A stretch of DNA of 64,000 bases from Paenibacillus alkaliterrae (GCF_021532375.1 NZ_JAKGAP010000027.1:1-64000), one strand, 5' to 3'. Positions 26,288 through 35,729 are shown, numbered from the stretch's first letter. The notes: generated by a model not told the origin, from the sequence alone. Made by a program: numbers and translations.

Positions 26288-28075
26288 ATGAATGTGATCA
26301 GCAAAAAAAAGAAGTCGACTGCAGTAGCAGCGTTGAGCTGCTTGCTCATTCTGGCAGTGGGCTGCAGCAATCAGAAGGAGATCGAAGCGGAGACAGTGGT
26401 CAGCCAAAGGATGATGAGCGGACTGACCACGGACAAAGCGGCGTACCGCCCCGGCGAGAAGGTCAGCTTCAAGCTTGATTTGAGCAAAGCCGAGCCGGAG
26501 GCGAAGGTGATCGTTCAGTATCGCCATCTCGGCGAGAAGATCGGCGGGCAGGAGATTAAGGCTGAAGGCGAACAAGTCACCTGGGATTGGGCGCCTCCGA
26601 AGGAAAACGGCAAGGGCTATATGGCAGAAGTATTTATTACAGCAAAGGGCGAAGTGAAGGATCATCTGAACGTCGCGATCGATGTTTCTGCAGATTGGAA
26701 AAAGTTTCCCCGCTACGGCTATTTGGCCGACTTCCATAGCATGAGCGAGGAAGAAATGTCACAGATTATCGATCGCTTGAATCGTTTTCATATTAATGGC
26801 ATTCAGTTTTACGACTGGCAATACAAGCATCACGAGCCTTTGAAAATGGACGGAGACCAGCCGGCGAAGGAATGGCCGGACATCGCGAACCGGCCGGTTT
26901 CCTTTGATACGATCAAAGGCTACATCGACCTGGCGCACAGCAAGAACATGATGGCGATGAATTATAACCTGCTGTTTGGCGCCTATGAGGGTGCGGAAGC
27001 CGACGGTGTGATGATGGAGTGGGGACTGTACAAGGATCCGACGCAAACGAATCAGGATAAGCATCCGTTGCCGGACAACTGGGCGAGCGACATTATGCTG
27101 TATGACCCGAGCAATACTGAATGGCAGACCTATCTGATCGACAAGGAAATCGAAGTCTTTAAGCATCTGAAATTTGACGGCTGGCATGTCGATCAATTGG
27201 GCGACCGCGGAGCATTGTGGAACGCTGACGGTGAGAGCGTGAAGCTGACGCAAGGGTATGTGTCTTTCCTTAAAGCGGCAAAGGAAAAGCTGGATGTTGA
27301 TTATGTCATGAATGCGGTTGGGCAGTATGGGCAAGCGTTCATGGCTCCTCAGGCTCCGCTCGAATTTTTGTACACGGAAGTATGGGACGGGCATCCGAAA
27401 TATGGCAGCTTGAAGGACATTATCGACCAGAACAGCGCGTACAGTAAAAATAAGCTTAACACGGTACTTGCGGCGTACATGAACTATGATCTGGCGAATT
27501 CGCCAGGTGAATTCAATACGCCGGGCGTCCTGCTGACCGATGCAGTCATCTTCGCATCCGGCGGCTCGCATCTCGAGCTCGGGGAAAACATGCTCGCGAA
27601 GGAATATTTTCCGAACAAAAACCTGACGATTCCGGCCGAGCTGGAGGAGCAGCTTATTCGTTATTATGATTTCCTGGTGGCGTACCAGAACCTGTTGAGA
27701 GACGGGCTGGAGGAATCGGAGACGGCCGCATCGGGTACCGGGGCCGTTGAAATCTCTGCTGAGCCGGAGCAAGGCAAGATCTGGTCCTTCGCGAAGCGGA
27801 AGGGTGAAAGCGAAATCGTTCATTTCATTAATTTCTCCGATGCGACTACGATGGAATGGAAAGACAACAGAGGTGAACAAGCGACGCCTGCGGAGCGCAA
27901 GAATGTAGATATTTTCATTCCGACGGAGCGGGAGGTAGCGGACATCATGTTCGCGTCCCCGGATTATTATAATGGCTCGCCTGTTAAGCTGAGCTTCGAG
28001 CAGAATAACGGCAGCCTAGCCTTTAAGCTTCCGGGCTTGAAGTATTGGGATCTAATCACGATTAGCTACAAATAA
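26288..28075 (+). CDS. GH66 dextranase/cycloisomaltooligosaccharide-synthase-like lipoprotein
   Basis: GH66 enzymes cut or cyclise alpha-1,6-glucans (dextran). The 595-residue protein has a lipoprotein signal (LAVGC, Cys 26), an N-terminal beta domain (about 40-140), a TIM barrel opening with RYGYLADF (about 142), and a C-terminal beta domain. The Asp of HVDQLG (about 301) is the expected nucleophile and the Glu of YTEVWDG (about 363) the expected acid/base, by comparison with known GH66 dextranases. No carbohydrate-binding insert of the cyclising enzymes was noticed, so endodextranase is more likely. Anchored outside the cell, it would feed the transporter of the same operon. Confidence 0.82.
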   Translation: MNVISKKKKSTAVAALSCLLILAVGCSNQKEIEAETVVSQRMMSGLTTDKAAYRPGEKVSFKLDLSKAEPEAKVIVQYRHLGEKIGGQEIKAEGEQVTWDWAPPKENGKGYMAEVFITAKGEVKDHLNVAIDVSADWKKFPRYGYLADFHSMSEEEMSQIIDRLNRFHINGIQFYDWQYKHHEPLKMDGDQPAKEWPDIANRPVSFDTIKGYIDLAHSKNMMAMNYNLLFGAYEGAEADGVMMEWGLYKDPTQTNQDKHPLPDNWASDIMLYDPSNTEWQTYLIDKEIEVFKHLKFDGWHVDQLGDRGALWNADGESVKLTQGYVSFLKAAKEKLDVDYVMNAVGQYGQAFMAPQAPLEFLYTEVWDGHPKYGSLKDIIDQNSAYSKNKLNTVLAAYMNYDLANSPGEFNTPGVLLTDAVIFASGGSHLELGENMLAKEYFPNKNLTIPAELEEQLIRYYDFLVAYQNLLRDGLEESETAASGTGAVEISAEPEQGKIWSFAKRKGESEIVHFINFSDATTMEWKDNRGEQATPAERKNVDIFIPTEREVADIMFASPDYYNGSPVKLSFEQNNGSLAFKLPGLKYWDLITISYK

Positions 28076-28097
28076 TACCGTATGAGCCGAACTGACA

Positions 28098-28140
28098 AAC
28101 CAAAGCGATACGAGAAACTTTTCGTTCGCTTTGGTTTTTA
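28098..28140 (+). terminator. Rho-independent terminator after the GH66 gene
   Basis: AACCAAAGCGA pairs with TCGCTTTGGTT, followed by a T run. It separates the importer-GH66 operon from the regulatory genes. Confidence 0.8.
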
Positions 28141-28180
28141 GGTACACTAGGAGTATCTCCTTACGTAAGGTGGACAGCAT

Positions 28181-29950
28181 ATGGCGCGCTTCGGGAAAAT
28201 ATCCAACCGGTTTGCTTCGAAAATGATTTTAGCCTTCTTATTGATCATTCTGATTCCGACCACTTTATCGGGGTTCTCTTTCTATTTGGAATCTTCCGCG
28301 CTTGTGAAACGAAATGTCAGAGCATCTGCCGTTCAGGTTACGAAACAAACCGCGGATGCCCTGTCTTCTATTTTCAACGCGGGAAGCGATACATCCGATT
28401 TAATATACAGTGATTTGAAAGTGCAAAAAGCGGCGATGGAGTATAGCTCAAGTCCGCTAAGCACGCAGGCAGAGATGTCGCAATCTTTAAATACACTGCT
28501 TAATAACGTCGTTTATTCAAGCTCGTTCGTGCGAATCGTTTATATCGTAAAGGGCGGCGGAATCGGCTGGGGCAGCGGCACGTTCTCCACGCCTAAACTG
28601 CGAAAGGTCGATCTTAATCAACAAGAATGGGTAACGGAGTCCAAAAGGCTGGATGGAGGGCTGGTCTGGCAAGCCTTACGGAAGGATCCTTTTAGCGGCG
28701 GCGGGGAAAATACAGATCTCGTGCTTCCCATTAGCCGTACGCTGAAAGACTTTGAGTCGCTTCAGCAAATAGGCTTGCTCGTCGTCAATCTAAACGGAAA
28801 GGCCATTATTAATACGATTAATCAGGTCAAGCTTGGCGATACAGGCCGTTATAGAGTCGTGAATCCCGAGGGTAAAATTATGATCGATGCCGACCTTTCT
28901 CGAATAGGCCGAAACGTTGAGGATCCTCACCTGCATGAGCTTATCGTGCACAATGATGCGGTTGAATTCGAATACTCCGATAAAGGCGTACATTATTATG
29001 GCGTGAAGCAAATGCTGAGCAACGGCTGGCTGCTGGTCGGTACGGTGCCAACGGTTGAAATAACGGGGGCGTTAGACAAGCTGCACAGCCGCATTTTAAT
29101 AACCTCGGCTTGCTTTGCTTTATTGGCGGTGCTCATTGGCCTTCTGATTGCGAAGCGGGTTACAAAACCGATTAAGCAATTGACGCTGGAGATGAAGCGC
29201 GTGCAGCAGGGGGATTTATCCGTTCGGACAGCATTAACCTCTTCGGACGAAATTGGACTCATGAGCAAGCATTTCAATAAAATGCTGGATGAAATCGAGC
29301 AGCTCATGGGACGGGTGGAGCAGGAGCAGAACGAGAAGCTGGAAGCGGAGGTGCGCGCGGTCACGTATCGGATTCATCCGCATTTTCTCTATAATACGCT
29401 CAGCACGCTAAGATGGCTTATTCGAGCGGGCGAGATGGAACGGGCGGATCAGGGACTAGCGGCTCTGACCAGGCTGCTTCAAGCGAACATGGGCAAGAAC
29501 GGACAAATGATTGCGCTTGAGGAAGAGCTGGAAATCATTCAGAAATATATCGTTATATTAGAAATGCGGTACGAGCAGAAGTATGCATTGTTTATGGATG
29601 TGCAGCCTGGAACGGAGCAGGTGAAAATTCCAAGGATGCTGCTTCAGCCGCTTGTGGAAAATGCGGTCTTCCACGGCTTTGTGCCGCTTAACCGCGGAGG
29701 CGATATAGCGATAAAGGTCTCGGAGCGCCAGGGCGAGCTGCGTATTCTAGTCCAAGATAACGGATCAGGCATAGCAGTTGAGAAGCTGAAGCAATTGAAT
29801 GCCAAGGAAGACACGGCTAAAGCAGGAATAGGGCTGCAGCATGTCCATGATTCCTTGAGGCTTTATTACGGTGCGGGCTCGGGCATGTCGGTTGCCAGTG
29901 AAAGAGGGAGCGGCACGCAAATTCAAATCGTTATACGTCTTCACAGCTGA
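28181..29950 (+). CDS. Sensor histidine kinase, YesM/LytS-type
   Basis: A 589-residue membrane kinase. It has a first membrane segment (about 13-33), an extracellular sensor region (about 34-300), a second segment (about 304-323) and a HAMP domain (about 325-377). The His_kinase segment RIHPHFLYNTLSTLRW (about 397-412) holds the phosphorylated histidine, and the HATPase domain shows VENAVFHGF and DNGSGI. The start follows AAGGTGG. It is followed at once by a YesN-type regulator and a second binding lipoprotein; such sets sense saccharides outside the cell. The neighbouring importer-GH66 operon is the likely target. Confidence 0.9.
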   Translation: MARFGKISNRFASKMILAFLLIILIPTTLSGFSFYLESSALVKRNVRASAVQVTKQTADALSSIFNAGSDTSDLIYSDLKVQKAAMEYSSSPLSTQAEMSQSLNTLLNNVVYSSSFVRIVYIVKGGGIGWGSGTFSTPKLRKVDLNQQEWVTESKRLDGGLVWQALRKDPFSGGGENTDLVLPISRTLKDFESLQQIGLLVVNLNGKAIINTINQVKLGDTGRYRVVNPEGKIMIDADLSRIGRNVEDPHLHELIVHNDAVEFEYSDKGVHYYGVKQMLSNGWLLVGTVPTVEITGALDKLHSRILITSACFALLAVLIGLLIAKRVTKPIKQLTLEMKRVQQGDLSVRTALTSSDEIGLMSKHFNKMLDEIEQLMGRVEQEQNEKLEAEVRAVTYRIHPHFLYNTLSTLRWLIRAGEMERADQGLAALTRLLQANMGKNGQMIALEEELEIIQKYIVILEMRYEQKYALFMDVQPGTEQVKIPRMLLQPLVENAVFHGFVPLNRGGDIAIKVSERQGELRILVQDNGSGIAVEKLKQLNAKEDTAKAGIGLQHVHDSLRLYYGAGSGMSVASERGSGTQIQIVIRLHS

Positions 29951-29999
29951 CGCTTACGAAATCAGATCTGGCTGCCTGCAACTTTGAGGAGGAAATAAC

Positions 30000-31550
30000 G
30001 TGAACGATAACGTGTTGATTGTGGACGATGAGCCGATTATTCGAAACGGACTTAAAAACTTTATCGATTGGGAGAAGCTAGGGCTCACCTTAGCGGGAGA
30101 TTGTGCAAATGGCCTGGAAGCATTAGAGCTGCTTCGCTCCCGTCCCATTGATATTTTAATAACGGATATTAAGATGCCGGTCATGGACGGCCTGGAGCTG
30201 ACGCGCAATGCGCTGCAGGTTAATCCGCAAATGAAGGTTGTTCTTATTAGCAGCTACAACGAGTTCGAATATGTCCGCGAGGGGATGAAGCAAGGCGCAG
30301 TCGATTACTTGCTCAAACCGTCGCTGGAAGCGGAGGAGCTCCTTGCCGTACTGGGGCGATGCAAAGAAATGCTGGTGAAGAACCGCACGCAAGCGCTGCA
30401 GAAAAAACAGTTCGACCATCAACTGACCTTGCTGGAACGAAGACGCTCCGAGCAGGAGATCATACGATTACTTGCATCCAGCCGGTCGGAATTTCGTTTT
30501 ATTGATATTTTTGGCCGGCAAAATGAAAGATATGTGTGTGCTTTTGTCGTGTCGGATGGACTCAATGAGTGGCGGGAGCGATATGGGAATTTGCATATCA
30601 GCATCATGTATGAGGATATGCAGTCGTTATTTTACGAGCAATTTCAGTATGGCAGCGCGCCGGTCTTAACGGGAGAAGGTCTCTTCATCATCTATCCCTA
30701 TGAGAAGGAGGCAGAAACTAAGCTTGAACGCTTCAAGGCTCGTGCAGCCGCTGAATTATCCACCTCCATTTCGATAGGCTACTGCATGGAGAAGGAAAGC
30801 GAGCGGGTTGAAAAAGGACTGAATAGAAGCCGTGCAGCCGGAGAAAGGCGGTTTTTCGAAGGCACTGGACAGCTGTTTGCCTGGGAGCAGCGGTCGAATG
30901 AGCATGAAGGTGAGCCGGAATACGAGGAAATGATGAATAGGCATGACATGGTCGAGAAGTTGCGTGCCGAGAATAACACGAAAATCGTAATCGACGGCTT
31001 CGTTTCGAGGTGGACGAAGGGCCGCCTGACACCGGAGCTGGTAAGGAGAGAGGCCTGCGAGGTACTCTCCGTCTATGCGTATTTAAACGGCGATTCAAAA
31101 ACGCTGTCGGATTTCCGGGATCACATTTGGCGATGCGATACGGTTGTCCAGCTTGAGGCGGCCATCCGCCAATTAATAGAGGAGATGGAGCATCCGAATC
31201 AGCTGAGGCTGAACGATAAAGGCCATAGCGGGCAGTTAATCACGAAAGCTATTGAGTACATTAAACTTCATTACCGCGATGATTTAACGCTGCAAGAAGT
31301 AGCGGATACCATCCATGTGAGCAAAAGCTATTTTTCAAATTTGTTCAAAAAACAGTCGGGTCAAAATTTCATCGATTATTTGATTGATTTGAGGCTGCAT
31401 GAAGCAAAACGGATGCTCGTTCAACATGAATATAAGATTTATGAGGTTGCGGAAAAATCGGGCTTCAACGATGTGAAATATTTCAGTAAGCTGTTCAAAA
31501 AGATGACGCAAATGACGCCGGTCGAATACCGGGAGAAGCATCAACAATAG
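30000..31550 (+). CDS. Response regulator with AraC-type DNA-binding domain, YesN-type
   Basis: The GTG start follows GAGGAGG. The 516-residue protein has an N-terminal receiver domain with Asp about 55 in ITDIKMPVMDG and the conserved Lys in LLKPS (about 107). A linker of some 270 residues follows, then a C-terminal AraC helix-turn-helix pair (about 410-512; VSKSYFSNLFKKQSGQNF and YFSKLFKKMTQMTPVEYR). It is partner of the kinase just upstream and probably activates the importer operon. Confidence 0.92.
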   Translation: MNDNVLIVDDEPIIRNGLKNFIDWEKLGLTLAGDCANGLEALELLRSRPIDILITDIKMPVMDGLELTRNALQVNPQMKVVLISSYNEFEYVREGMKQGAVDYLLKPSLEAEELLAVLGRCKEMLVKNRTQALQKKQFDHQLTLLERRRSEQEIIRLLASSRSEFRFIDIFGRQNERYVCAFVVSDGLNEWRERYGNLHISIMYEDMQSLFYEQFQYGSAPVLTGEGLFIIYPYEKEAETKLERFKARAAAELSTSISIGYCMEKESERVEKGLNRSRAAGERRFFEGTGQLFAWEQRSNEHEGEPEYEEMMNRHDMVEKLRAENNTKIVIDGFVSRWTKGRLTPELVRREACEVLSVYAYLNGDSKTLSDFRDHIWRCDTVVQLEAAIRQLIEEMEHPNQLRLNDKGHSGQLITKAIEYIKLHYRDDLTLQEVADTIHVSKSYFSNLFKKQSGQNFIDYLIDLRLHEAKRMLVQHEYKIYEVAEKSGFNDVKYFSKLFKKMTQMTPVEYREKHQQ

Positions 31551-31569
31551 TTGATGGGGGGAGATTCAG

Positions 31570-32829
31570 ATGCATGCCGGCAAGCGATGGATGATCGTAC
31601 TGATCGTCCTCATGATAACAGGCTGCGGCCAACAGTCGATTATATCGGAGGAAGGCACCGTGGAAAGATTAAGGCATGGCCAAAATGTCGATATTACGTT
31701 TTGGCATACCTATAGCGATGAGGAAACCCGTATTTTGGAGGATCTCATTATTCCTTCCTTCGAGAAGGATAATCCTCTCATTCACGTCGTTCCAATCAGG
31801 CAGGCGAATAATGCGGAATTGAAGTATACGTTAATTTCCAAGGCTTCCGCGAATCGGGCGCCTGACGTCGTTCGGATGGATATCGCTTGGGTCCCCGAGT
31901 TTTCGCAAAGCGGACTGCTGCTTCCGCTTAGCGATTATAGCGATTTTGGGGATGTGACGAAGCTTTTGCAGAGCAATACGGGCTCGGCAGGCTATTATGA
32001 AGGACACCACTATTCATTGCCCGTAAACATGAATACGAAGGCAGCCATATTTAGCAAGGCGCTGCTTGAAAAAGCCGGATTAGATGTGCCTCCTTCTACC
32101 TTCGAGGAGGTAATCGAGCTCGCGAGAGAGCATCGCTTCAAAATCGGAATGGGCGGAATGGAGTCCTGGTCGAGCCTGCCGTATGTGTATGCGTTGGGAG
32201 GCCGTATGACGAATGATACCTATTCGGCAGCAACCGGCTATCTGAATGGAGCAGCCACGATCAAGGCGGTTGAGGAGCTGGTATCCCTTTACAATGACAA
32301 GTTGATCGACCGAACCGTTATTAAAGGCGGCGCCGACAATTGGGAGGGTGTGAAGACGGGAAACATCCTGATGACGGATGAAGGCCCTTGGTTTTACAGC
32401 GTATTCCAAGGGGGAGAATTAGAGCGGGCCGTCCGGTCTACGATAGCGGTACCTTTTCCAGCTGCTTACGGGCCATCCTCGGTATTGGGCGGAGAGGATC
32501 TCGTAATCCTGAGAGGCTCTGAAAATCCGATTCAAGCATGGGAATTCATGAAGTGGATGATCCGCAAGGATACGCAGGTTGCGATGTCGCAAACCGGTCT
32601 CATACCGACTAATTTGGAGGCAAAGGAAATGAAAGCGAACCGGGAATCATTCATCCATCCCTATGCGGTTGCGCTCGATCAAACCTTTCTTCGTCCGCCG
32701 GTCAAGGCATGGAGCAGAATAGACGAGATCTACGCCGTATACATGGCCAAAATATTTCAAGGCGAGCTGTCGGTCGAGGATGGCTTAACGCAAGCAGCGG
32801 GCAAAATCGATCAGCTATTGATTCAATAA
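31570..32829 (+). CDS. Second family-1 sugar-binding lipoprotein, probably a sensory partner of the kinase
   Basis: The 419-residue lipoprotein (ITGC, Cys 19) is a clear paralogue of the one at 23058: both share a WHTYSD start, APD-RMDI-WVPEF, PVN-NTKAAI/KIAI and LGGEDLVI segments. No permease genes follow it; instead it closes the kinase-regulator unit, 19 bp after the regulator stop. That position suggests ligand presentation to the kinase rather than, or besides, transport. It lacks the long linker of its paralogue. Its 3' end overlaps the convergent oxidoreductase gene by 7 bp. Confidence 0.85.
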   Translation: MHAGKRWMIVLIVLMITGCGQQSIISEEGTVERLRHGQNVDITFWHTYSDEETRILEDLIIPSFEKDNPLIHVVPIRQANNAELKYTLISKASANRAPDVVRMDIAWVPEFSQSGLLLPLSDYSDFGDVTKLLQSNTGSAGYYEGHHYSLPVNMNTKAAIFSKALLEKAGLDVPPSTFEEVIELAREHRFKIGMGGMESWSSLPYVYALGGRMTNDTYSAATGYLNGAATIKAVEELVSLYNDKLIDRTVIKGGADNWEGVKTGNILMTDEGPWFYSVFQGGELERAVRSTIAVPFPAAYGPSSVLGGEDLVILRGSENPIQAWEFMKWMIRKDTQVAMSQTGLIPTNLEAKEMKANRESFIHPYAVALDQTFLRPPVKAWSRIDEIYAVYMAKIFQGELSVEDGLTQAAGKIDQLLIQ

Positions 32830-33839
32830 AAAGCGATGCATACTTTTCCGAAATGCGTGCCCTTCACCAAGTAACGAAGCGCTTCGACGGAACGTTCAAA
32901 CGGGAAAACCCGGTCGATGACCGGTCGAAGGTTATGTTGGGCAACCGCTCGGTTCATGGTCTCGAACATTTCACGGCTGCCGACGTTAATGCCTTGAAGA
33001 CGAGCCTGCTTGACCAGCGCGGAAACGATATTGAAGCCATCCACGCGGGTACCGGATAAAATGCCGATCAAGCTGATCTGTCCGCCCACCCGCAGCGCCC
33101 CGAGCGACTGGTTCAGCGTAGCGGCTCCGCCCAGATCGACAACGAGATCGGCGCCACGGCCACCGGTGAGCTCAAGCACGGCCTTATCCCAACCGGGCAC
33201 GCTTCTGTAGTTGATGCCGAAATCGGCGCCAAGGGCTTTGGCGCGATCCAATTTCTCGTCGCTGCTCGATGTCACGATGACGGAAGCGCCGTGAAGCTTT
33301 GCGAATTGGAGCGCGAATAGAGAGACGCCGCCGGTTCCCTGGACGACGACCGTGTCGCCGGATTTGACCCCGCCCTTCTCGGCGATGGCATGCCATGCCG
33401 TCACGCCCGCGCATGCAAACGAGGCCGCTTCTTCGTCGCTCAAATGCTCCGGCATGCGGACCAGTCCATTCTCGTGCAGCACGACGTATTCCGCCAGCAT
33501 ACCATCCAAAGGGTTGCCCAGCGTGCTTCCCAAGTCAGCCTGCATCAGTTCGCCGGATTTCCAGCTCTGCGTGAAAATACCGCTGACTCTTTCGCCCAGC
33601 TTAAACCTTCCCGCTTGCTCGCCCAGAGCAACCACCTCGCCAACGCCGTCTGATACCGGAATGAGAGGCAGCTTTAAGTTGGGGTCATAAAACCCGTCGA
33701 TGACGCCCAGATCGCGGTAGTTGAGCGAGACCGCCCGCATCTTGATAAGCACCTCTCCGGCGCCGGGCACAGGAACCTGGCGTTCAGCCGCCTTCACATG
33801 CTCGAGTCCGAAGCCGTCTTGAATTTCGTATACTTTCAT
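32823..33839 (-). CDS. Zinc-free MDR oxidoreductase (quinone reductase-like)
   Basis: This 338-residue medium-chain dehydrogenase/reductase has a GroES-like N-terminal half and a Rossmann half with GTGGVSLFALQFAK (about 165-178). The cysteine and glutamate ligands for catalytic and structural zinc are absent, as in NADPH:quinone oxidoreductases. It is divergent from an HxlR regulator with a single N-terminal cysteine, a pairing typical of electrophile or quinone defence. Its end overlaps the convergent binding-protein gene by 7 bp. Confidence 0.85.
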   Translation of the reverse strand: MKVYEIQDGFGLEHVKAAERQVPVPGAGEVLIKMRAVSLNYRDLGVIDGFYDPNLKLPLIPVSDGVGEVVALGEQAGRFKLGERVSGIFTQSWKSGELMQADLGSTLGNPLDGMLAEYVVLHENGLVRMPEHLSDEEAASFACAGVTAWHAIAEKGGVKSGDTVVVQGTGGVSLFALQFAKLHGASVIVTSSSDEKLDRAKALGADFGINYRSVPGWDKAVLELTGGRGADLVVDLGGAATLNQSLGALRVGGQISLIGILSGTRVDGFNIVSALVKQARLQGINVGSREMFETMNRAVAQHNLRPVIDRVFPFERSVEALRYLVKGTHFGKVCIAFY

Positions 33840-33857
33840 CGATCATCTCTCCTCATA

Positions 33858-33891
33858 TAGTTGGTATAGACATACAATAATACATCAACTA
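33858..33891. promoter_or_regulatory. Inverted repeat between MDR and HxlR genes, possible operator
   Basis: TAGTTG (33858-33863) and CAACTA (33886-33891) are perfect inverted arms 22 bp apart in an AT-rich divergent promoter region. HxlR dimers bind similarly spaced inverted repeats. Confidence 0.35.
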
Positions 33892-33955
33892 AAATTCGGT
33901 AAGAAGGCACTTTATTGTTCGCTGCGAACCTGCAGGTGCGTAAGGAGGAGAAGTC

Positions 33956-34348
33956 GTGGGAGATGCGATACCAATCAAACAAGCTGACATTTCGATATCG
34001 GCATGCAGCTATCGCAGGGTACTTGAAATTATTTCCAGCAAATGGTCGGCATTAGTTATCTATGCGTTAGAGGATGGAATGCTTCGCTACGGGGAAGTAA
34101 GAAAGCGGATTGAAGGCATATCGCAAAAAATGCTGACCCAGACGCTCCGGCAGATGGAACGGGACGGCTTAGTGAGGCGCGAGGTTACGCCGACCGTGCC
34201 GCCCGTTGTCGATTATTCATTGACTCCGCTTGGCGAAACGTTGATCGGTACGATGAAACATCTGAAGCTGTGGACAGCTGAATATTTTCCGCTGGTCGAG
34301 AGGGCAAGAGAGGAATACGACCGGTCTAACGGCCGGGATGAGGGATAG
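33956..34348 (+). CDS. HxlR-family transcriptional regulator
   Basis: The GTG start follows AAGGAGGAG. The 130-residue winged helix-turn-helix protein has the HxlR pattern: Cys 17, then SSKWSALVIYALEDGMLRYG and ISQKMLTQTLRQMERDGLVR. The conserved N-terminal cysteine is the redox switch in YodB/HypR-type members. It is divergent from the MDR oxidoreductase, which it probably controls. Confidence 0.88.
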   Translation: MGDAIPIKQADISISACSYRRVLEIISSKWSALVIYALEDGMLRYGEVRKRIEGISQKMLTQTLRQMERDGLVRREVTPTVPPVVDYSLTPLGETLIGTMKHLKLWTAEYFPLVERAREEYDRSNGRDEG

Positions 34349-34437
34349 CTCCGCAAAACTTAAAAGGGGCTGTCCCATTACGCCCCATCCGAGGAGCTAC
34401 ATAACTAGCGATATTTCTGAGTTAGAGTAGTTCGAGT

Positions 34438-34468
34438 GCCACATTCGCTATCAGGCAATGTGGCTTTT
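34438..34468 (+). terminator. Terminator after the HxlR gene
   Basis: GCCACATT pairs with AATGTGGC across an 11-base loop, followed by TTTTCATTTT. The rest of 34349-34751 holds the promoter and operator candidates of the next operon and a long leader. Confidence 0.7.
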
Positions 34469-34487
34469 CATTTTAAATAAGAAAAGT

Positions 34488-34504
34488 TCACTAATATTTA
34501 TTAA
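34488..34504. promoter_or_regulatory. Operator candidate 1 of the ribose-type operon
   Basis: TCACTAATATTTATTAA contains the dyad TAATA-TT-TATTA and is repeated exactly at 34593-34609. This copy lies 44 bp before the -35. Confidence 0.5.
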
Positions 34505-34547
34505 TTATCTTTTATGGTCATTATAATATGAAATTTAATGAAAACTG

Positions 34548-34577
34548 TTGACAAATTGAACCTCGAGGCCTTACGAT
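34548..34577 (+). promoter_or_regulatory. SigA-type promoter of the ribose-type operon
   Basis: A perfect -35 TTGACA (34548-34553) is followed after 18 bp by TACGAT (34572-34577). Transcription would start near 34584, leaving a leader of about 165 nt. In the leader, TTGTAAGCGTTATAC near 34670 resembles a cre box but breaks the consensus at its end. Confidence 0.6.
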
Positions 34578-34592
34578 ATTCTCATATTTAAG

Positions 34593-34609
34593 TCACTAAT
34601 ATTTATTAA
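34593..34609. promoter_or_regulatory. Operator candidate 2 of the ribose-type operon
   Basis: This exact copy of the 17-mer at 34488 lies just after the expected transcription start, a typical repressor position. The DeoR-family regulator encoded in the same operon is the obvious candidate to bind it. Confidence 0.5.
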
Positions 34610-34751
34610 ATTTCAAAATGATCAAAGAATATGGCATAAGGGAAGGAGGGGTGGTCACAGTTAGCTATTTTGTAAGCGTTATACATTGAATTGGCTGGTC
34701 ACGGCCTTCAAGTAGGAAAAGAGAGAACCTAACTGACAAGGAGCGTTATAC

Positions 34752-35672
34752 ATGAAATTCGCAACTAGACTTAATTCTTTTTCCAATTGCTCTATCGTCG
34801 AGACCATTGATCAAATCGCTGCGGTATCGGGCCTCACTCATGTGGACCTGAATTACCCGGAGCATTTTCAAACAAACTCGGTTGAAGACATCAAAGATGC
34901 ACTAGAAAGGAACAACATCAAGCTGAACGCTATTGCCCCGAGGTTCCGGAGTGAGTTCATTAACGGCGAGCTTGGAAACTCTGATCCGGAAGTGGCACGC
35001 AAAGCTATTGAAATGTGCAAGAAATCAATTGACGTTTGCAGAGAACTGGGCGGAGAACACATCATTATTTGGTTGGGTTATGAAGGATTCGATTACTCCT
35101 TTCAGATCAATTATGCGCAAGTATGGAACCAAGTCGCTCGTGCATTCGAAGAAATTTGCCGTTACGGTTCCAATTTGAAAATCAGTATCGAGTATAAACC
35201 ATTTCAGCCGCGTGCCTATTCGTTCATATCAAGTTATGCAGATACTCTGCTGATGGTTGGAGATGTAGGAGCTGCCAATCTGGGTGTCACTCTGGATTTC
35301 TGCCACATGCTGATGAAGGCCGAAAATCCATCCTATGGACTAAGCTTGGTAGCAGAGCGGAACAAACTGCATGGCGTTCATTTGAATGACGGAAATAAGC
35401 TCAATGATGACGGCCTGATGGTAGGCTCGGTCAACTTCATTCAAACGCTCGAGTTCATCTTTTATCTGAAGAAGTATAATTATCAAGGAGTTGTCTACTT
35501 CGATACGTTCCCGGTCCGTGAACAGCCATTGGAAGAGCTCAAGGCGAACATTGCCATGTTCGACAAACTGGATCAGTTGATTGACGAAATCGGAATCATT
35601 CGAATTCAATCCATCATTGATCGTAACGATGCCGTTGCAGCGCAGGCAATTATGTTCGCCTGTCTGAAATAA
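34752..35672 (+). CDS. Sugar isomerase/epimerase, TIM barrel
   Basis: A 306-residue xylose-isomerase-like TIM barrel. Putative metal ligands lie in SIEYKPF (about 149), TLDFCHM (about 182), GVHLND (about 209) and YFDTFP (about 253), with the expected spacing. It is first in an operon with a ribose-type importer, a PfkB kinase, a DeoR regulator and a phosphatase, so it probably interconverts the imported ketose/aldose. GACAAGGAGC precedes the ATG. The substrate cannot be assigned from sequence. Confidence 0.8.
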   Translation: MKFATRLNSFSNCSIVETIDQIAAVSGLTHVDLNYPEHFQTNSVEDIKDALERNNIKLNAIAPRFRSEFINGELGNSDPEVARKAIEMCKKSIDVCRELGGEHIIIWLGYEGFDYSFQINYAQVWNQVARAFEEICRYGSNLKISIEYKPFQPRAYSFISSYADTLLMVGDVGAANLGVTLDFCHMLMKAENPSYGLSLVAERNKLHGVHLNDGNKLNDDGLMVGSVNFIQTLEFIFYLKKYNYQGVVYFDTFPVREQPLEELKANIAMFDKLDQLIDEIGIIRIQSIIDRNDAVAAQAIMFACLK

Positions 35673-35702
35673 GTACCAATTAAAGTATTTTTTAGGCGCT
35701 GT

Positions 35703-35729
35703 CCCAGCCCGCATCGCAGTCGGGCTGGG
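35703..35729 (+). terminator. Strong intercistronic hairpin
   Basis: CCCAGCCCG and CGGGCTGGG form a 9-bp GC-rich stem without a T run, between the epimerase and binding-protein genes. It may protect mRNA ends or attenuate transcription. Confidence 0.5.

Noticed and set aside
34670..34684. cre box in the ribose-type operon leader
   Set aside because: TTGTAAGCGTTATAC breaks the consensus at the last two positions, so it is mentioned but not listed as a site.
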